Shown here piece by piece: positions 1 through 8,927 of a DNA stretch of 26,016 nucleotides. A program made the position numbers and the translations under genes. Every line of letters starts with the position of its first letter. Within the stretch, counting starts at the first letter, position 1. Under the pieces are notes generated by a model. The model was given only the letters and a program-made list of their open reading frames with translations, was not told where the DNA came from and ran no database searches. Source of the DNA: CAYYOS01 sp964473355 (GTDB lineage Bacteria; Pseudomonadota; Gammaproteobacteria; Burkholderiales; REEB80); assembly GCA_964473355.1 (NCBI GenBank), contig CAYYOS010000014.1, positions 1-26,016 of the forward strand, in the 5' to 3' direction.

Positions 1-68
1 TCGGACTGATTTAAGCCAAGTTTACGTCTAATTTCTCGCGGATTCGCTACCTTTTCAAAAAGTTTCAT
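1..68 (-). CDS. Helix-turn-helix (XRE-like) regulator, 5' end only
   Basis: The first 22 codons of a leftward gene enter at the window edge; the protein begins MKLFEKVANPREIRRKLGLN. This resembles the start of small betaproteobacterial XRE-type DNA-binding proteins, in which a short basic lead-in is followed by the first helix of a helix-turn-helix domain. The ATG at 68 is preceded on the minus strand by AGGTGA at suitable spacing, and a plausible promoter lies at 124-152. The gene diverges from lysC. Only the N-terminus is visible, so the family call rests on recall of this lead sequence and no target can be named. Confidence 0.6.
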   Translation of the reverse strand, partial: MKLFEKVANPREIRRKLGLNQS

Positions 69-123
69 ATATGTCACCTAAAAAATGGGATTAAAAAATC
101 TGGTTAGAGCCCCCTGGCCACCT

Positions 124-152
124 ATTCTAGCACACCTGAATATTTCTATCTA
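124..152 (-). promoter_or_regulatory. Putative sigma-70 promoter for the leftward regulator
   Basis: On the minus strand TAGATA (152-147) and TAGAAT (129-124) are separated by 17 bases, and TGC just before the -10 box makes it an extended -10 element. The box fits TATAAT at four of six positions. It would give a leader of about 50 bases before the ATG at 68. Read by eye only. Confidence 0.4.
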
Positions 153-174
153 AAAGAATAAAGCATTTAGCGCT

Positions 175-204
175 TTGTATCTACTCTATTTTACAAGGTA
201 CAAT
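175..204 (+). promoter_or_regulatory. Putative sigma-70 promoter for lysC
   Basis: TTGTAT (175-180) and TACAAT (199-204) are 18 bases apart. The -10 box matches consensus at five of six positions, while the -35 box is weak. It lies 70 bases before the lysC start, in the gap shared with the divergent regulator. No lysine riboswitch fold was recognised in the leader. Confidence 0.4.
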
Positions 205-274
205 GGCGGGCTTAAAAATATTAGGCACCTCAGGCGGTATTTTTCTTGAGGAATAACACGAATTTCGGGTAACT

Positions 275-1504
<1,230 letters not shown>

Positions 1505-1547
1505 GAAGGCCGCGCTGAAATTACCAGCGATCGACCAACCCTTTGGT

Positions 1548-1576
1548 TTGACCCCATACCCGTAAAACGGTATTCT
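1548..1576 (+). promoter_or_regulatory. Promoter of tRNA-Ser
   Basis: TTGACC (1548-1553) and TATTCT (1571-1576) are exactly 17 bases apart. Transcription would begin around 1583, only a few bases before the mature tRNA end at 1587. The GC-rich stretch after the -10 box (TCGCGG) resembles the discriminators of stable-RNA promoters under stringent control. Confidence 0.65.
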
Positions 1577-1586
1577 TCGCGGTTCC

Positions 1587-1679
1587 GGAGAGATGGCCGA
1601 GAGGTCGAAGGCACTCCCCTGCTAAGGGAGCATAGGCTCAAAAGGCTTATCGAGGGTTCGAATCCCTCTCTCTCCGCCA
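1587..1679 (+). tRNA. tRNA-Ser (anticodon GCT)
   Basis: A class II tRNA with a long variable arm. The acceptor stem pairs GGAGAGA (1587-1593) with TCTCTCC (1669-1675). The anticodon stem CTCCC (1614-1618) pairs with GGGAG (1626-1630) around a seven-base loop with GCT at 1621-1623, reading AGC and AGT serine codons. The T loop TTCGAAT is present and the CCA end (1677-1679) is encoded. It has its own promoter directly upstream. Confidence 0.97.
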
Positions 1680-1708
1680 TTGTTCAGCGTGCGGTATTCA
1701 CTTATAAT
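1680..1708 (+). promoter_or_regulatory. Promoter of tRNA-Arg
   Basis: TTGTTC (1680-1685) and a perfect TATAAT (1703-1708) are 17 bases apart, placing the transcription start near 1715, four bases before the tRNA. The -35 box begins one base after the CCA end of tRNA-Ser, so the two tRNAs can be transcribed separately although they are neighbours. Confidence 0.65.
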
Positions 1709-1718
1709 CGCAGCTCAC

Positions 1719-1795
1719 GCGCCCGTAGCTCAGCTGGATAGAGTACTTGGCTACGAACCAAGGGGTCAGGAGTTCGAATCTCTTCGGGCGCGCCA
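1719..1795 (+). tRNA. tRNA-Arg (anticodon ACG)
   Basis: The acceptor stem GCGCCCG (1719-1725) pairs with CGGGCGC (1785-1791). The anticodon stem CTTGG (1746-1750) pairs with CCAAG (1758-1762) around a loop with ACG at 1753-1755. In bacteria the A34 of this tRNA is converted to inosine by TadA so that it reads CGT, CGC and CGA. CCA is encoded at 1793-1795. Confidence 0.97.
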
Positions 1796-2114
1796 TCTAA
1801 TCCCGCAACCCACGTCAAGTCAGGACTCCGCCGTTACTCGCGGAACCCTTGCCAGAACGTTACTGTCAATTTATATTAAGTGTAAGCTGATTTATTCACT
1901 ATTTCGTCATTTCCGCGAAAGGCGGGAATCCAGAACTTGTTGAATAGTATTATTTTCTAGCTGCTGGATTCCCGCCTGCTCGGGGATGGCGGATTAATCA
2001 GCGTTTCCTTAAGAAGCTAGAGTCCTAGAGGGCGTAACTCTTGTAGAGAGCCTCGCTTTCCCTCTTTTATCTCTTCTTTTTTATAAGCCGCACCATATTA
2101 ATATTGGAGGAAGT
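1796..2114. other. 319-base gene-free gap after the tRNAs
   Basis: No credible gene is visible here. The stretch contains the imperfect inverted repeat at 1905-1991, an AT-rich pyrimidine run (about 2056-2090), a short palindrome ATATTAATAT, and the Shine-Dalgarno sequence of the small gene at 2115. No convincing intrinsic terminator for the tRNAs was found. Confidence 0.6.
1905..1991. repeat. dRS3-like imperfect inverted repeat
   Basis: The left arm (1905-1933) and right arm (1964-1991) are inverted copies of each other with a few mismatches; GGCGGGAATCCAG is perfectly matched. The pattern of ATTCC followed about eight bases later by GGGAAT resembles the Neisseria dRS3 unit and the wider group of proteobacterial intergenic repeats built on CGTCATTCCCGC. 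The left arm has decayed (ATTTCC for ATTCCC). Probably an old non-autonomous repeat; it carries no T-run that would make it a terminator. Confidence 0.6.
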
Positions 2115-2321
2115 ATGGCTCGCTTACTATTCCCGTTGGCATTCGTTGGCTGCGTAGCGGCATTAGCCGTGGCATGGCGATTCTCACAACTTAAGACGGA
2201 GGCCGAGCCTCAGCCCGAGCCGGAGCCCGAAGACCGTCGGGTAGCGCCAGATCGGCGTAAGGCCGCCCGTGATTGGTCTTTGGGATCGATACGTCGGGCG
2301 TCGGATCAGGCCCTACACTAA
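2115..2321 (+). CDS. Small single-pass membrane protein, unknown function
   Basis: A 68-residue protein with one hydrophobic segment (about residues 4-21), a Pro-Glu-rich linker (QPEPEPEPE) and a basic tail with two D-R-R motifs. GGAGG (2106-2110) lies four bases before the ATG, rather close but strong. The likely topology is one N-terminal helix in the inner membrane with the charged tail in the cytoplasm. I do not recognise the family. It stands between the tRNA locus and a periplasmic protein, and neither neighbour suggests a role. Confidence 0.6.
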   Translation: MARLLFPLAFVGCVAALAVAWRFSQLKTEAEPQPEPEPEDRRVAPDRRKAARDWSLGSIRRASDQALH

Positions 2322-2420
2322 AATTTATGCTTTATGTTTAATATTGCTTTTAAAAAAGGGTGCTTAGGATTACAATACCACCCCGGCAGGTCCCGTTAAA
2401 CTATTAAAAAAGGAACATAT

Positions 2421-2816
2421 ATGTATAAATTAACCAGCGCTTTATTTGCCGGCTTATTGGCCGCCGCTTTTAGCATCAATGCCTATTCCGCTGCTCACAC
2501 TATGGCAGCCCCGGCAAAGTCGCCAGAAGCTGCCGCTGAAGCCAAAAAAGATATGAAGGTGGCCGATGCTAAAGAAATGAAATCGGATGCCAAAGCTGAT
2601 TATAAATTAGCTAAAGACAAGGCCGACGCGGACTATAAAGCTGCCAAAGCCGAGTGCAAAAAACAAGAAGGCGACGCGCAACGCGCTTGCATTAAAGAAG
2701 CTAAAGCCACGCGTGATAAAGTAAAAGCTGAGGCTAAAGCCGCGTATGAAAAAGCCAAAGCTGCTGCTGCGGCTGATAAGGACAAAGCTAAGGCCGAAGA
2801 AAAAGCTGTTAAGTAA
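2421..2816 (+). CDS. Exported Lys/Ala-rich coiled-coil protein, unknown function
   Basis: A 131-residue protein with a Sec signal peptide (hydrophobic core about residues 5-20, probable cleavage near Ala-Tyr-Ser-Ala). The mature part is almost wholly Lys, Ala, Glu and Asp in irregular short repeats such as ADYKLAKDKADADYKAAKAE. This predicts a long charged helix or coiled coil in the periplasm. The only two cysteines (AECKK and RACIK) could form a disulfide. Such low-complexity proteins are common in Betaproteobacteria without known function. A strong terminator follows, so the gene ends its transcript. Confidence 0.75.
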   Translation: MYKLTSALFAGLLAAAFSINAYSAAHTMAAPAKSPEAAAEAKKDMKVADAKEMKSDAKADYKLAKDKADADYKAAKAECKKQEGDAQRACIKEAKATRDKVKAEAKAAYEKAKAAAAADKDKAKAEEKAVK

Positions 2817-2836
2817 GCAAACAATAAGCGTCCCGC

Positions 2837-2868
2837 AAAAGGCAGAGCGTTGTGCTCTGCCTTTTTTT
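2837..2868 (+). terminator. Rho-independent terminator
   Basis: GGCAGAGC (2841-2848) and GCTCTGCC (2854-2861) form a perfect eight-base-pair stem with a five-base loop, followed by seven T (2862-2868) and preceded by four A that can extend the stem. It lies 20 bases after the coiled-coil protein gene and separates it from the next exported protein. Confidence 0.93.
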
Positions 2869-2912
2869 GGGTTGGACGCGCCACATAAACGAAAGCTTTT
2901 AAGGAGGGTGAA

Positions 2913-3479
2913 ATGAAATTCAAATCGACCGCAATTTTAAATGTTTTAGTTCTGATGGGCGTCTCAACTTTTGCTATTGCTGCTGGCGAGCTTGAGTGCA
3001 AATATATAGCCGGCAAGGTAACGCTAACCCCCGACCCGACTTGCAAGGTTGCGTCACAATATAGCGGTCCGCCTTATTTAATGGCGCCGGGAACCTGTTT
3101 TTCAGTAACGCTCAAGGGTACCCTAAACGGAACAGGGTATTCGGGTTTGACGCGGGAAACACTGGTTAGTCCGTTGACGCCCTCGGCCGGCTCTGCCCCG
3201 GCCATTCTGAATGAATCCGGTTTAGCATCTGCACCCAATGAATTCGGATTACCGGAAACACGCCGGTTTTTTACCGCGCGCAGCGTCATTTCTTTGCCTG
3301 GCGGCCGAGTCTTCACTGCGGACGGCGGAATTATAGATGGCTTGATTTCGGTGGAACAACTGGTCGTTACGAAGGGTGACGGTAAGTACGCTGGCGCTGC
3401 AGGCACGTTTAACGCCGGAGGAAATATATTCGCAGGCGGGTGGCTATTTGGTGAGCTTTGTTCCGTGGACAACGACTAA
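2913..3479 (+). CDS. Exported protein, possible beta-barrel fold, unknown function
   Basis: A 188-residue protein with a clear signal peptide (residues 1 to about 23, ending FAIAAG). AAGGAGG (2901-2907) stands five bases before the ATG, the strongest Shine-Dalgarno sequence seen in the window. The mature protein has four cysteines (C29, C44, C62, C183), enough for two disulfides, and is rich in Gly, Thr and short hydrophobic strands. The part VVTKGDGKYAGAAGTFNAGG resembles the strand-turn signature 'G-x-G-x-Y-x-G-A-x-G' of allene-oxide-cyclase/dirigent-like barrels, but this is a weak similarity read by eye. Probably periplasmic or secreted and well expressed. It lies between a terminator and a strong hairpin, so it is likely monocistronic. 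Confidence 0.75.
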   Translation: MKFKSTAILNVLVLMGVSTFAIAAGELECKYIAGKVTLTPDPTCKVASQYSGPPYLMAPGTCFSVTLKGTLNGTGYSGLTRETLVSPLTPSAGSAPAILNESGLASAPNEFGLPETRRFFTARSVISLPGGRVFTADGGIIDGLISVEQLVVTKGDGKYAGAAGTFNAGGNIFAGGWLFGELCSVDND

Positions 3480-3503
3480 ACGCCAACTCGTTAAAGACAT
3501 ACC

Positions 3504-3527
3504 CCGCACCTGAATTCTCAGGTGCGG
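3504..3527 (+). terminator. Strong hairpin after the exported protein, possible terminator
   Basis: CCGCACCTGA (3504-3513) and TCAGGTGCGG (3518-3527) form a perfect ten-base-pair stem with a four-base loop, 24 bases after the stop codon. No T-run follows, so it is not a classical intrinsic terminator. It may protect the mRNA 3' end or assist termination. Confidence 0.55.
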
Positions 3528-3585
3528 TGGTGACTATCACTAGGTGAAAGATGCGTTCGCCGGCCTCGGCTGAAAACCCCTCAAG

Positions 3586-5298
3586 ATGGGTCGTATGACC
3601 TCTATCCGAACTACTCGATTTTTCTACCTTTTCGTTTCTAGCTTAACTGGTTTTTTGCCTGCTGCGGCTGCGGCCCAGTCAGACACATTAACTTTGCCGA
3701 GCGCTGTTGTGTCGGCACATCCTTTGGCCACCGCCGCTGGCCTACAAATTTTGCGATTAAATGGTAATGCCTTTGATGCGGCGGTGGCGGTTGGCGCGAT
3801 GCTCGCCGTTGTAGAACCCTATAATTCCGGACTTGGTGGCGGTGGTTTTTGGCTGTTGCACAGTGCGCAGATGAACAAAGATGTGATGTTAGACGCCAGA
3901 GAAACGGCCCCATTGGCCGCGACCCCGGGCATGTTTATGGGTAGCCCGGCTAATACCCAGCCGCGACTTTCCTTAGATGGCCCCTTGGCAGCGGCTATTC
4001 CTGGCGTTCCTGCGGGCTTAGCCTGGCTATCGAAAAAATATGGCAAGCTCCCGTTAGCGGATGCACTGGGTCCTGCTATTAAGGCGGCACGTTATGGATT
4101 CCCCGTAGATGCGCCTTATATTCGCATGGCCGGCCTGCGCGAAAATACGCTTAAGCAATCGCACTACGCCCGCCGCCAATTTCTATTGCACGATCGAGTT
4201 CCACCAGCCAATGTCTCGCTAGCCCAACCCCAATTGGCGCACACCTTAGAACGCTTAGGCAAAGCGGGCGCAGATAGTTTTTATAAAGGGCGCTGGGCGC
4301 GCCACATGGTGCAAACAGTAAAGTCAGCTGGCGGAGTATGGTCAGTGGCCGACCTCGCGCGCTATCGCGTTAAAGAAAGGCAGCCTATTGTGATCACTTA
4401 TCGCGGCGCTAAGATCACCACTGCGGCACTACCGTCTTCCGGCGGTTTGGTACTGGCGCAAACATTAAATATATTGGAGCGCCTTGATTATGACGCTGCG
4501 CCCACCGTACAGAAAATGCACTACGTGGCGGAAGCTTTGCGACGAGCTTACCACGACAGATATCGCTACATGGGGGATGCTGATTTTGTGGACGTTCCCA
4601 TCCATCGGTTGGCGGCAAAATCCTACGCGGCTACCCGTGCCGAAACGATTTTGCCGGATGACGCCACCGCTAGCGAAGCGTTGTCGCAACCGAACAAAAT
4701 TGAAGGTCAAAGCACCACGCATTTTTCTATCGCGGATAAATACGGCAATCGCGTCGCCGCGACCTTAAGCATTAATACCCCATTCGGTTCAGGATTTGTC
4801 GCGGGCGAAACGGGCGTGTTGTTAAATAATGAGATGGATGATTTTGCCTTGGGCGCGGGGATTGCAAATACTTATGGCTTATCCGGCAGTGGCGCCAATG
4901 CGATCGCCCCGGGTAAGCGCCCACTTTCAAGTATGAGCCCGACTTTCGTTGAAGACCAACGAGGAATTTTAATTGTCGGGACGCCGGGCGGCTCGCGTAT
5001 TATCAGCATGGTGCTACTGGCAATTTTGGATTACATGCACAACGATGATACCGATCTAAATCGTATAGTAGGTGCGCCACGCTATCATCATCAATTTTTG
5101 CCGGACCGCATTGAACTTGAACCGCAAGTTTTTTCGGAAGGACTAAGCGATGAGTTACAATTAAAGGGCCATAGCCTCGAGGTTGCGCCGCGCGCCTGGG
5201 GGAACATGCAAGCAGTGTATATTGATAAAAAAACCGGATTAGTCCGTACCGCTTCCGACCCCCGGGGATATGGCCGCGGCGAAACTCTCTATCATTGA
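3586..5298 (+). CDS. ggt: Gamma-glutamyltransferase / glutathione hydrolase
   Basis: Cleaves the gamma-glutamyl bond of glutathione and related compounds and transfers or hydrolyses the glutamyl group, usually in the periplasm. The 570-residue precursor has a signal peptide (about 1-30, ending PAAAAAQS). Family motifs are intact: DARETAP with the substrate-binding Arg (R105), the autocleavage site with nucleophile Thr377 in STTHFSI, NTPFGSGF, the Asp pair in MDDF (417-420), GKRPLSSMSP (443-452) and TPGGSR (466-471). These match the E. coli residues Arg114, Thr391, Asp433, Ser462-Ser463 and Gly483-Gly484. Self-cleavage before Thr377 would give large and small subunits. An alternative ATG at 3595 is equally possible, since neither start has a clear Shine-Dalgarno sequence. 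accA begins 33 bases after the stop. Confidence 0.95.
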   Translation: MGRMTSIRTTRFFYLFVSSLTGFLPAAAAAQSDTLTLPSAVVSAHPLATAAGLQILRLNGNAFDAAVAVGAMLAVVEPYNSGLGGGGFWLLHSAQMNKDVMLDARETAPLAATPGMFMGSPANTQPRLSLDGPLAAAIPGVPAGLAWLSKKYGKLPLADALGPAIKAARYGFPVDAPYIRMAGLRENTLKQSHYARRQFLLHDRVPPANVSLAQPQLAHTLERLGKAGADSFYKGRWARHMVQTVKSAGGVWSVADLARYRVKERQPIVITYRGAKITTAALPSSGGLVLAQTLNILERLDYDAAPTVQKMHYVAEALRRAYHDRYRYMGDADFVDVPIHRLAAKSYAATRAETILPDDATASEALSQPNKIEGQSTTHFSIADKYGNRVAATLSINTPFGSGFVAGETGVLLNNEMDDFALGAGIANTYGLSGSGANAIAPGKRPLSSMSPTFVEDQRGILIVGTPGGSRIISMVLLAILDYMHNDDTDLNRIVGAPRYHHQFLPDRIELEPQVFSEGLSDELQLKGHSLEVAPRAWGNMQAVYIDKKTGLVRTASDPRGYGRGETLYH

Positions 5299-5331
5299 AA
5301 CCATTTACCGGCGGCAGCGAACTTGTCATTA

Positions 5332-6300
5332 ATGAAAACTACCTTTTTAGACTTTGAGCAACCAATAGCTGAGCTGGAACTCAAGATCGAGGAATTACGC
5401 TTGGTGCAAGGTGATGCGGCGCTGGACATTTCTGAAGAGATTAAGCGTTTACAAAAGAAGAGCCAGTCCCTTACCAAAGAAATTTATGCCAAGCTAACCG
5501 CCTGGCAAATTTCTCAAGTGGCACGTCACCCGCAGCGCCCCTTTACGCTGGACTATATACAACATATTTTTAGTGAATTCGAAGAGCTGCATGGGGATCG
5601 TACGTTTGCTGATGATACTGCCTTAATCGGTGGATTTGCCCGCTTAGGCGAGCAAGCGGTCATGGTCGTCGGGCATCAAAAAGGCCGGGATACGAAGGAT
5701 AAAATCTATCGCAATTTTGGAATGCCGCGCCCGGAGGGGTATCGAAAAGCGCTACGGTTAATGCGTCTCGCAGAAAAGTTTAGCCTGCCGGTGATCAGCT
5801 TTATCGACACCCCTGGTGCCTATCCGGGTGTGGAAGCCGAAGAGCGCGGTCAATCGGAAGCCATCGCGCGTAACCTTTACGCAATGGCAGAACTTAAAAC
5901 CCCCATTTTATGTGTGGTCATCGGTGAAGGTGGCTCGGGTGGGGCGTTGGCGATTGGCGTAGGAGATATGACGCTAATGCTGCAATACGCGAGCTACTCG
6001 GTCATTTCGCCGGAAGGCTGCGCTTCCATTTTGTGGAAAAGCGCCGATAAAGCCCCGGAAGCCGCGGAGATCTTAGGTATCACGGCGGCGCGATTAAAAA
6101 GTTTAAACTTGATCGATAAAATTATTTCCGAGCCTCTCGGGGGCGCTCACCGCGAGCCGGAAGCCGCTATCCAAACCACCAAAAAAGCGCTAGTAGAGAG
6201 TCTGCAAGAACTGCAAGGTTATCCTACCGATACCCTACTTCATAACCGCTTTAATCGACTAATGAAATATGGCAAGTTCAAAGAAGCGCCGCTCAAATGA
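5332..6300 (+). CDS. accA: Acetyl-CoA carboxylase, carboxyltransferase alpha subunit
   Basis: With AccD, transfers the carboxyl group from carboxybiotin on AccB to acetyl-CoA, giving malonyl-CoA for fatty-acid synthesis; cytoplasmic. The 322-residue length is normal. An N-terminal helical region (1 to about 60) precedes a crotonase-like carboxyltransferase domain with HGDRTFADD (87-95), FGMPRPEGYRKA (129-140), the DTPGAYPG turn (159-166) and the oxyanion-hole segment GEGGSGGALAIG (198-209). I chose the ATG at 5332 rather than an upstream in-frame TTG at 5323 because the product then begins MKTTFLDFEQP, as usual for AccA. The coding end overlaps the proposed tilS start by 32 bases, and the accA-tilS pair is common in Betaproteobacteria. 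Confidence 0.97.
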   Translation: MKTTFLDFEQPIAELELKIEELRLVQGDAALDISEEIKRLQKKSQSLTKEIYAKLTAWQISQVARHPQRPFTLDYIQHIFSEFEELHGDRTFADDTALIGGFARLGEQAVMVVGHQKGRDTKDKIYRNFGMPRPEGYRKALRLMRLAEKFSLPVISFIDTPGAYPGVEAEERGQSEAIARNLYAMAELKTPILCVVIGEGGSGGALAIGVGDMTLMLQYASYSVISPEGCASILWKSADKAPEAAEILGITAARLKSLNLIDKIISEPLGGAHREPEAAIQTTKKALVESLQELQGYPTDTLLHNRFNRLMKYGKFKEAPLK

Positions 6301-7615
6301 TTTGTCCGGTTGCTTTGTTAAACGCCTACAGTCTTTTCCCCTAGCTGGGCAGCGTGTAGCGGTCGCTTTTAGCGGCGGCTTAGATTCCACCGTGCTGTTA
6401 ACACTGATGGCACAGGAGAGCAAGGCGTGTGGCTATCACCTATCTGCGGTGCATATCAATCACCAGCTAAGCCCAAACGCTAATTCATGGCAGAAATTTT
6501 GTAAAAAGCGGTGTCAAGAATTAGCCGTTCCTTTTCGCGCCATTAAAGTAGATGTGGCACACGTATCAGGGGTGAGCTTGGAGGCGGCAGCCCGGGAATC
6601 ACGCTATGCCGCCTTTGCAAGCCTGGATGTGGATTATGTTGCCCTGGGTCACCATTTAGATGATCAAATCGAAACTTTTTTTTTACAATTGCTGCGCGGC
6701 GCGGGAGACCGGGGGTTGGCCGCCATGGCAGCGCTTAAGCTCACGCCGGGGCAGCGCGTCACCTATCTACGCCCTTTGTTAGACGTGCCGCGCGCAGATA
6801 TCTTATTGCATGCACGTAAGCACGAATTAAAATGGGTGGACGACGAGACCAATGCTAGTTACGACTTCAATCGAAATTTTCTGCGTCACGCAATATTGCC
6901 GCTATTAGAAGAGCGCTTTCCGGCTTACCGCACGACTATTTGCCGCTCTACGCAGCATTTAGCCGAAACTGCACAGCTTTTGCGGGAAATTGGCGCCATA
7001 GATTTGCAGCAAGCCATGCACGCTAATACACTCAATTTAAGTTATCTACACGGTCTTTCCCCGGCGCGCGCGCGAAATTTATTATTGGCCTATTTAGCGG
7101 CCCAAGGTGTGCCCGGCCCAAGCACCGCACGCCTGGCGCAACTAGAAAAACAGATTAGGGCGCGCCCGGATGCGCGTATAGATTTGAAAATGGGCGCATA
7201 TGCGCTGCGCCGTTACCAGGGCGCGCTATATGTTGAAACGCAGCGTGGTCCGGAAATGCTCTGCGTGGCGTGGAGAGGACAAGCGGAACAGGCTTTACCC
7301 GGGCTGGATGGCACTCTGTTGTTTGAAAAAGTTAAGGGCGCGGGCATAAGCCTAGAAAAACTGCAGCGCGCCGCCGTAATGATCCGCCTACGCTCGGGCG
7401 GGGAGAAATTTGCCCCGGACTGTGCCCGTCCACGCCGTAGCTTAAAGAATTTACTGCAAGAATCACACATTCCTCCCTGGCAACGCCAGCAAATCCCGCT
7501 GATTTATAGTGGTAAAGAACTCGCAGCGGTGGTGGGGATTGGTATAGACTGTCGGTTTAAAGCGAATTCAGACGAGACGGGCATCCTGGTGCGCTGGCAA
7601 GCCGAGCACAGTTAG
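6269..7615 (+). CDS. tilS: tRNA(Ile)-lysidine synthetase
   Basis: Attaches lysine to C34 of the CAU-anticodon isoleucine tRNA using ATP, so that it reads AUA; essential and cytoplasmic. The 448-residue protein has the N-type PP-loop SGGLDS (35-40), the HHLDDQIETFFLQLLRG segment typical of TilS, a middle substrate-binding region and the C-terminal TilS domain, where LRSGGEKF and RRSLKNLLQE are recognisable. The start is uncertain. The ATG at 6269 lies inside accA and lacks a Shine-Dalgarno sequence, while an in-frame TTG at 6302, just after the accA stop, would leave about 22 residues before the PP-loop, closer to many homologues. Translation is probably coupled to accA. Confidence 0.95.
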   Translation: MASSKKRRSNDLSGCFVKRLQSFPLAGQRVAVAFSGGLDSTVLLTLMAQESKACGYHLSAVHINHQLSPNANSWQKFCKKRCQELAVPFRAIKVDVAHVSGVSLEAAARESRYAAFASLDVDYVALGHHLDDQIETFFLQLLRGAGDRGLAAMAALKLTPGQRVTYLRPLLDVPRADILLHARKHELKWVDDETNASYDFNRNFLRHAILPLLEERFPAYRTTICRSTQHLAETAQLLREIGAIDLQQAMHANTLNLSYLHGLSPARARNLLLAYLAAQGVPGPSTARLAQLEKQIRARPDARIDLKMGAYALRRYQGALYVETQRGPEMLCVAWRGQAEQALPGLDGTLLFEKVKGAGISLEKLQRAAVMIRLRSGGEKFAPDCARPRRSLKNLLQESHIPPWQRQQIPLIYSGKELAAVVGIGIDCRFKANSDETGILVRWQAEHS

Positions 7616-7635
7616 CCCCACCTGCTTATACCACC

Positions 7636-8385
7636 ATGACAACGACATTTAAGCCGCGGATAAGTATTATTGTCCCCGCGTTAAACGAAGAAAAATTAAT
7701 CGAAAAAACCCTAGCATGCTTTCCTCGCGCTTTGCGACAACATTATGCTCTGGAGCTAATTGTAAGCGACGGCGGCAGCGCGGATAGCACTGTGGCAATT
7801 GCCCGACAACACGCCGACCAAGTTGTGCAACATACCGCCGCGCGCCCGCAAACCATAGCCGAAGGCCGAAATTGCGGGGCGGCGGCGGCCAGTGGCGAAC
7901 TTTTGGTGTTTATCAATGCCGATACTGTACCCAGTGACCCCGAGCAGTTTATGACGAGCTTACATACCTTATTATTGGAAGAAAATCAAAAGTTTATCGC
8001 TTTTGCCGGGCCGGTAACTATCGCGCCGCATCAACGGCAGTTTTTTGATCGCTTATTCCACTGGGCCTTCAACTATTATGTGCGCCTGCTTAACCTCATT
8101 CGTTTTGGCATGGCCCGTGGAGAGTGCCAAATCGTTCGCCGCGAAGCTTTTTTGGCGGTTGGCGGCTATCGTAACCACATGGCCGCCGGGGAAGATTTCG
8201 ACCTTTATAAGCGCTTAGCCCGTATTGGGCGTATTGGCTATGCGCCGCAGCTGGCGGTCTATGAGTCACCGCGGCGCTTTCGCCATTACGGGTATTTACG
8301 CGTGTTTGCGCTGTGGTCCCTGAACGGTCTGATGGTTTTATTGTTTCGCCGTTCGTATTCCAAAAAGTGGGAAGAAATCAGATAA
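7636..8385 (+). CDS. Family 2 glycosyltransferase
   Basis: A 249-residue GT-A fold enzyme that would transfer a sugar from a nucleotide sugar to an unknown acceptor. Visible motifs are IIVPALNEEK (11-20), VSDGGSADST (43-52) for nucleotide binding, INADT (93-97) in the position of the metal-binding DxD-type motif, and GEDFDLYKRLAR near the C-terminus, whose ED pair is the likely catalytic base region. A short hydrophobic stretch (YLRVFALWSLNGLMVLLF) near the end suggests association with the inner membrane. It follows tilS by 20 bases and may be co-transcribed with accA-tilS. Resembles the TIGR04283-type single-domain transferases; the substrate cannot be told from sequence. Confidence 0.85.
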   Translation: MTTTFKPRISIIVPALNEEKLIEKTLACFPRALRQHYALELIVSDGGSADSTVAIARQHADQVVQHTAARPQTIAEGRNCGAAAASGELLVFINADTVPSDPEQFMTSLHTLLLEENQKFIAFAGPVTIAPHQRQFFDRLFHWAFNYYVRLLNLIRFGMARGECQIVRREAFLAVGGYRNHMAAGEDFDLYKRLARIGRIGYAPQLAVYESPRRFRHYGYLRVFALWSLNGLMVLLFRRSYSKKWEEIR

Positions 8386-8498
8386 GGCGTCAAGGCGAGC
8401 TAATTTAGGGTGTGGGCGGGGTTGCCGCTTTATTTAAAGCCCTTAACGTGCTATTTTAATTCAATTTGCATTTAATTTATTAAAGGAGTGTTAGGTTA

Positions 8499-8924
8499 AT
8501 GGCTGTAGAACGGACTTTATCTATAATAAAACCAGATGCCGTGGCGAAAAATGTCATCGGGCAGATTTTTTCTCGATTTGAAGGCGCTGGCTTAAAAATT
8601 ATTGCAACGCAGATGATGCATTTATCAAAAAGGCAGGCAGAAGGGTTCTATGCCGTCCATAAACAGCGCCCCTTCTTTAAGGATTTGGTGGAATTTATGA
8701 GTTCCGGACCGGTGGTAATCCAAGTATTGGAGGGCGACGGGGCGATTACTAAAAACCGCGAACTAATGGGGGCTACTGATCCTAAAAAGGCGGACAAGGG
8801 CACTATTCGCGCAGACTTTGCCTCCAGCATCGAGGCCAATGCCGTACACGGTTCCGATGCGGCAGCCACCGCAGCGACTGAAATCAGTTACTTTTTTCCT
8901 GAATTAGGTATTTTCTCACGTTAA
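8499..8924 (+). CDS. ndk: Nucleoside diphosphate kinase
   Basis: Equilibrates nucleoside triphosphates and diphosphates through a phosphohistidine intermediate. The 141-residue length is standard. ERTLSIIKPDAV carries the nucleotide-binding Lys11, and the catalytic His117 lies in the signature NAVHGSD (114-120). AAAGGAG (8482-8488) precedes the ATG by about ten bases. It is the first gene of the long rightward run, and in many Betaproteobacteria ndk-rlmN-pilW-rodZ-ispG-hisS form this same series. Here the joint to rlmN is disturbed by the palindromic element that starts four bases after the ndk stop. Confidence 0.98.
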   Translation: MAVERTLSIIKPDAVAKNVIGQIFSRFEGAGLKIIATQMMHLSKRQAEGFYAVHKQRPFFKDLVEFMSSGPVVIQVLEGDGAITKNRELMGATDPKKADKGTIRADFASSIEANAVHGSDAAATAATEISYFFPELGIFSR

Positions 8925-8927
8925 TGC

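Noticed and set aside
69..274. A possible lysine riboswitch before lysC
   Set aside because: The leader after the proposed promoter is only about 60 bases, too short for the lysine aptamer, and no matching stems were found.
1680..1943. Rightward open frame of 87 codons
   Set aside because: It covers tRNA-Arg; PVAQLDRVLGYEPRGQEFES is the typical false translation of a tRNA gene.
2633..3046. Leftward open frame of 137 codons opposite the coiled-coil gene
   Set aside because: It runs through the terminator and is the antisense of an Ala/Lys-rich coding sequence, which yields long Leu/Ala/Ser-rich false frames.
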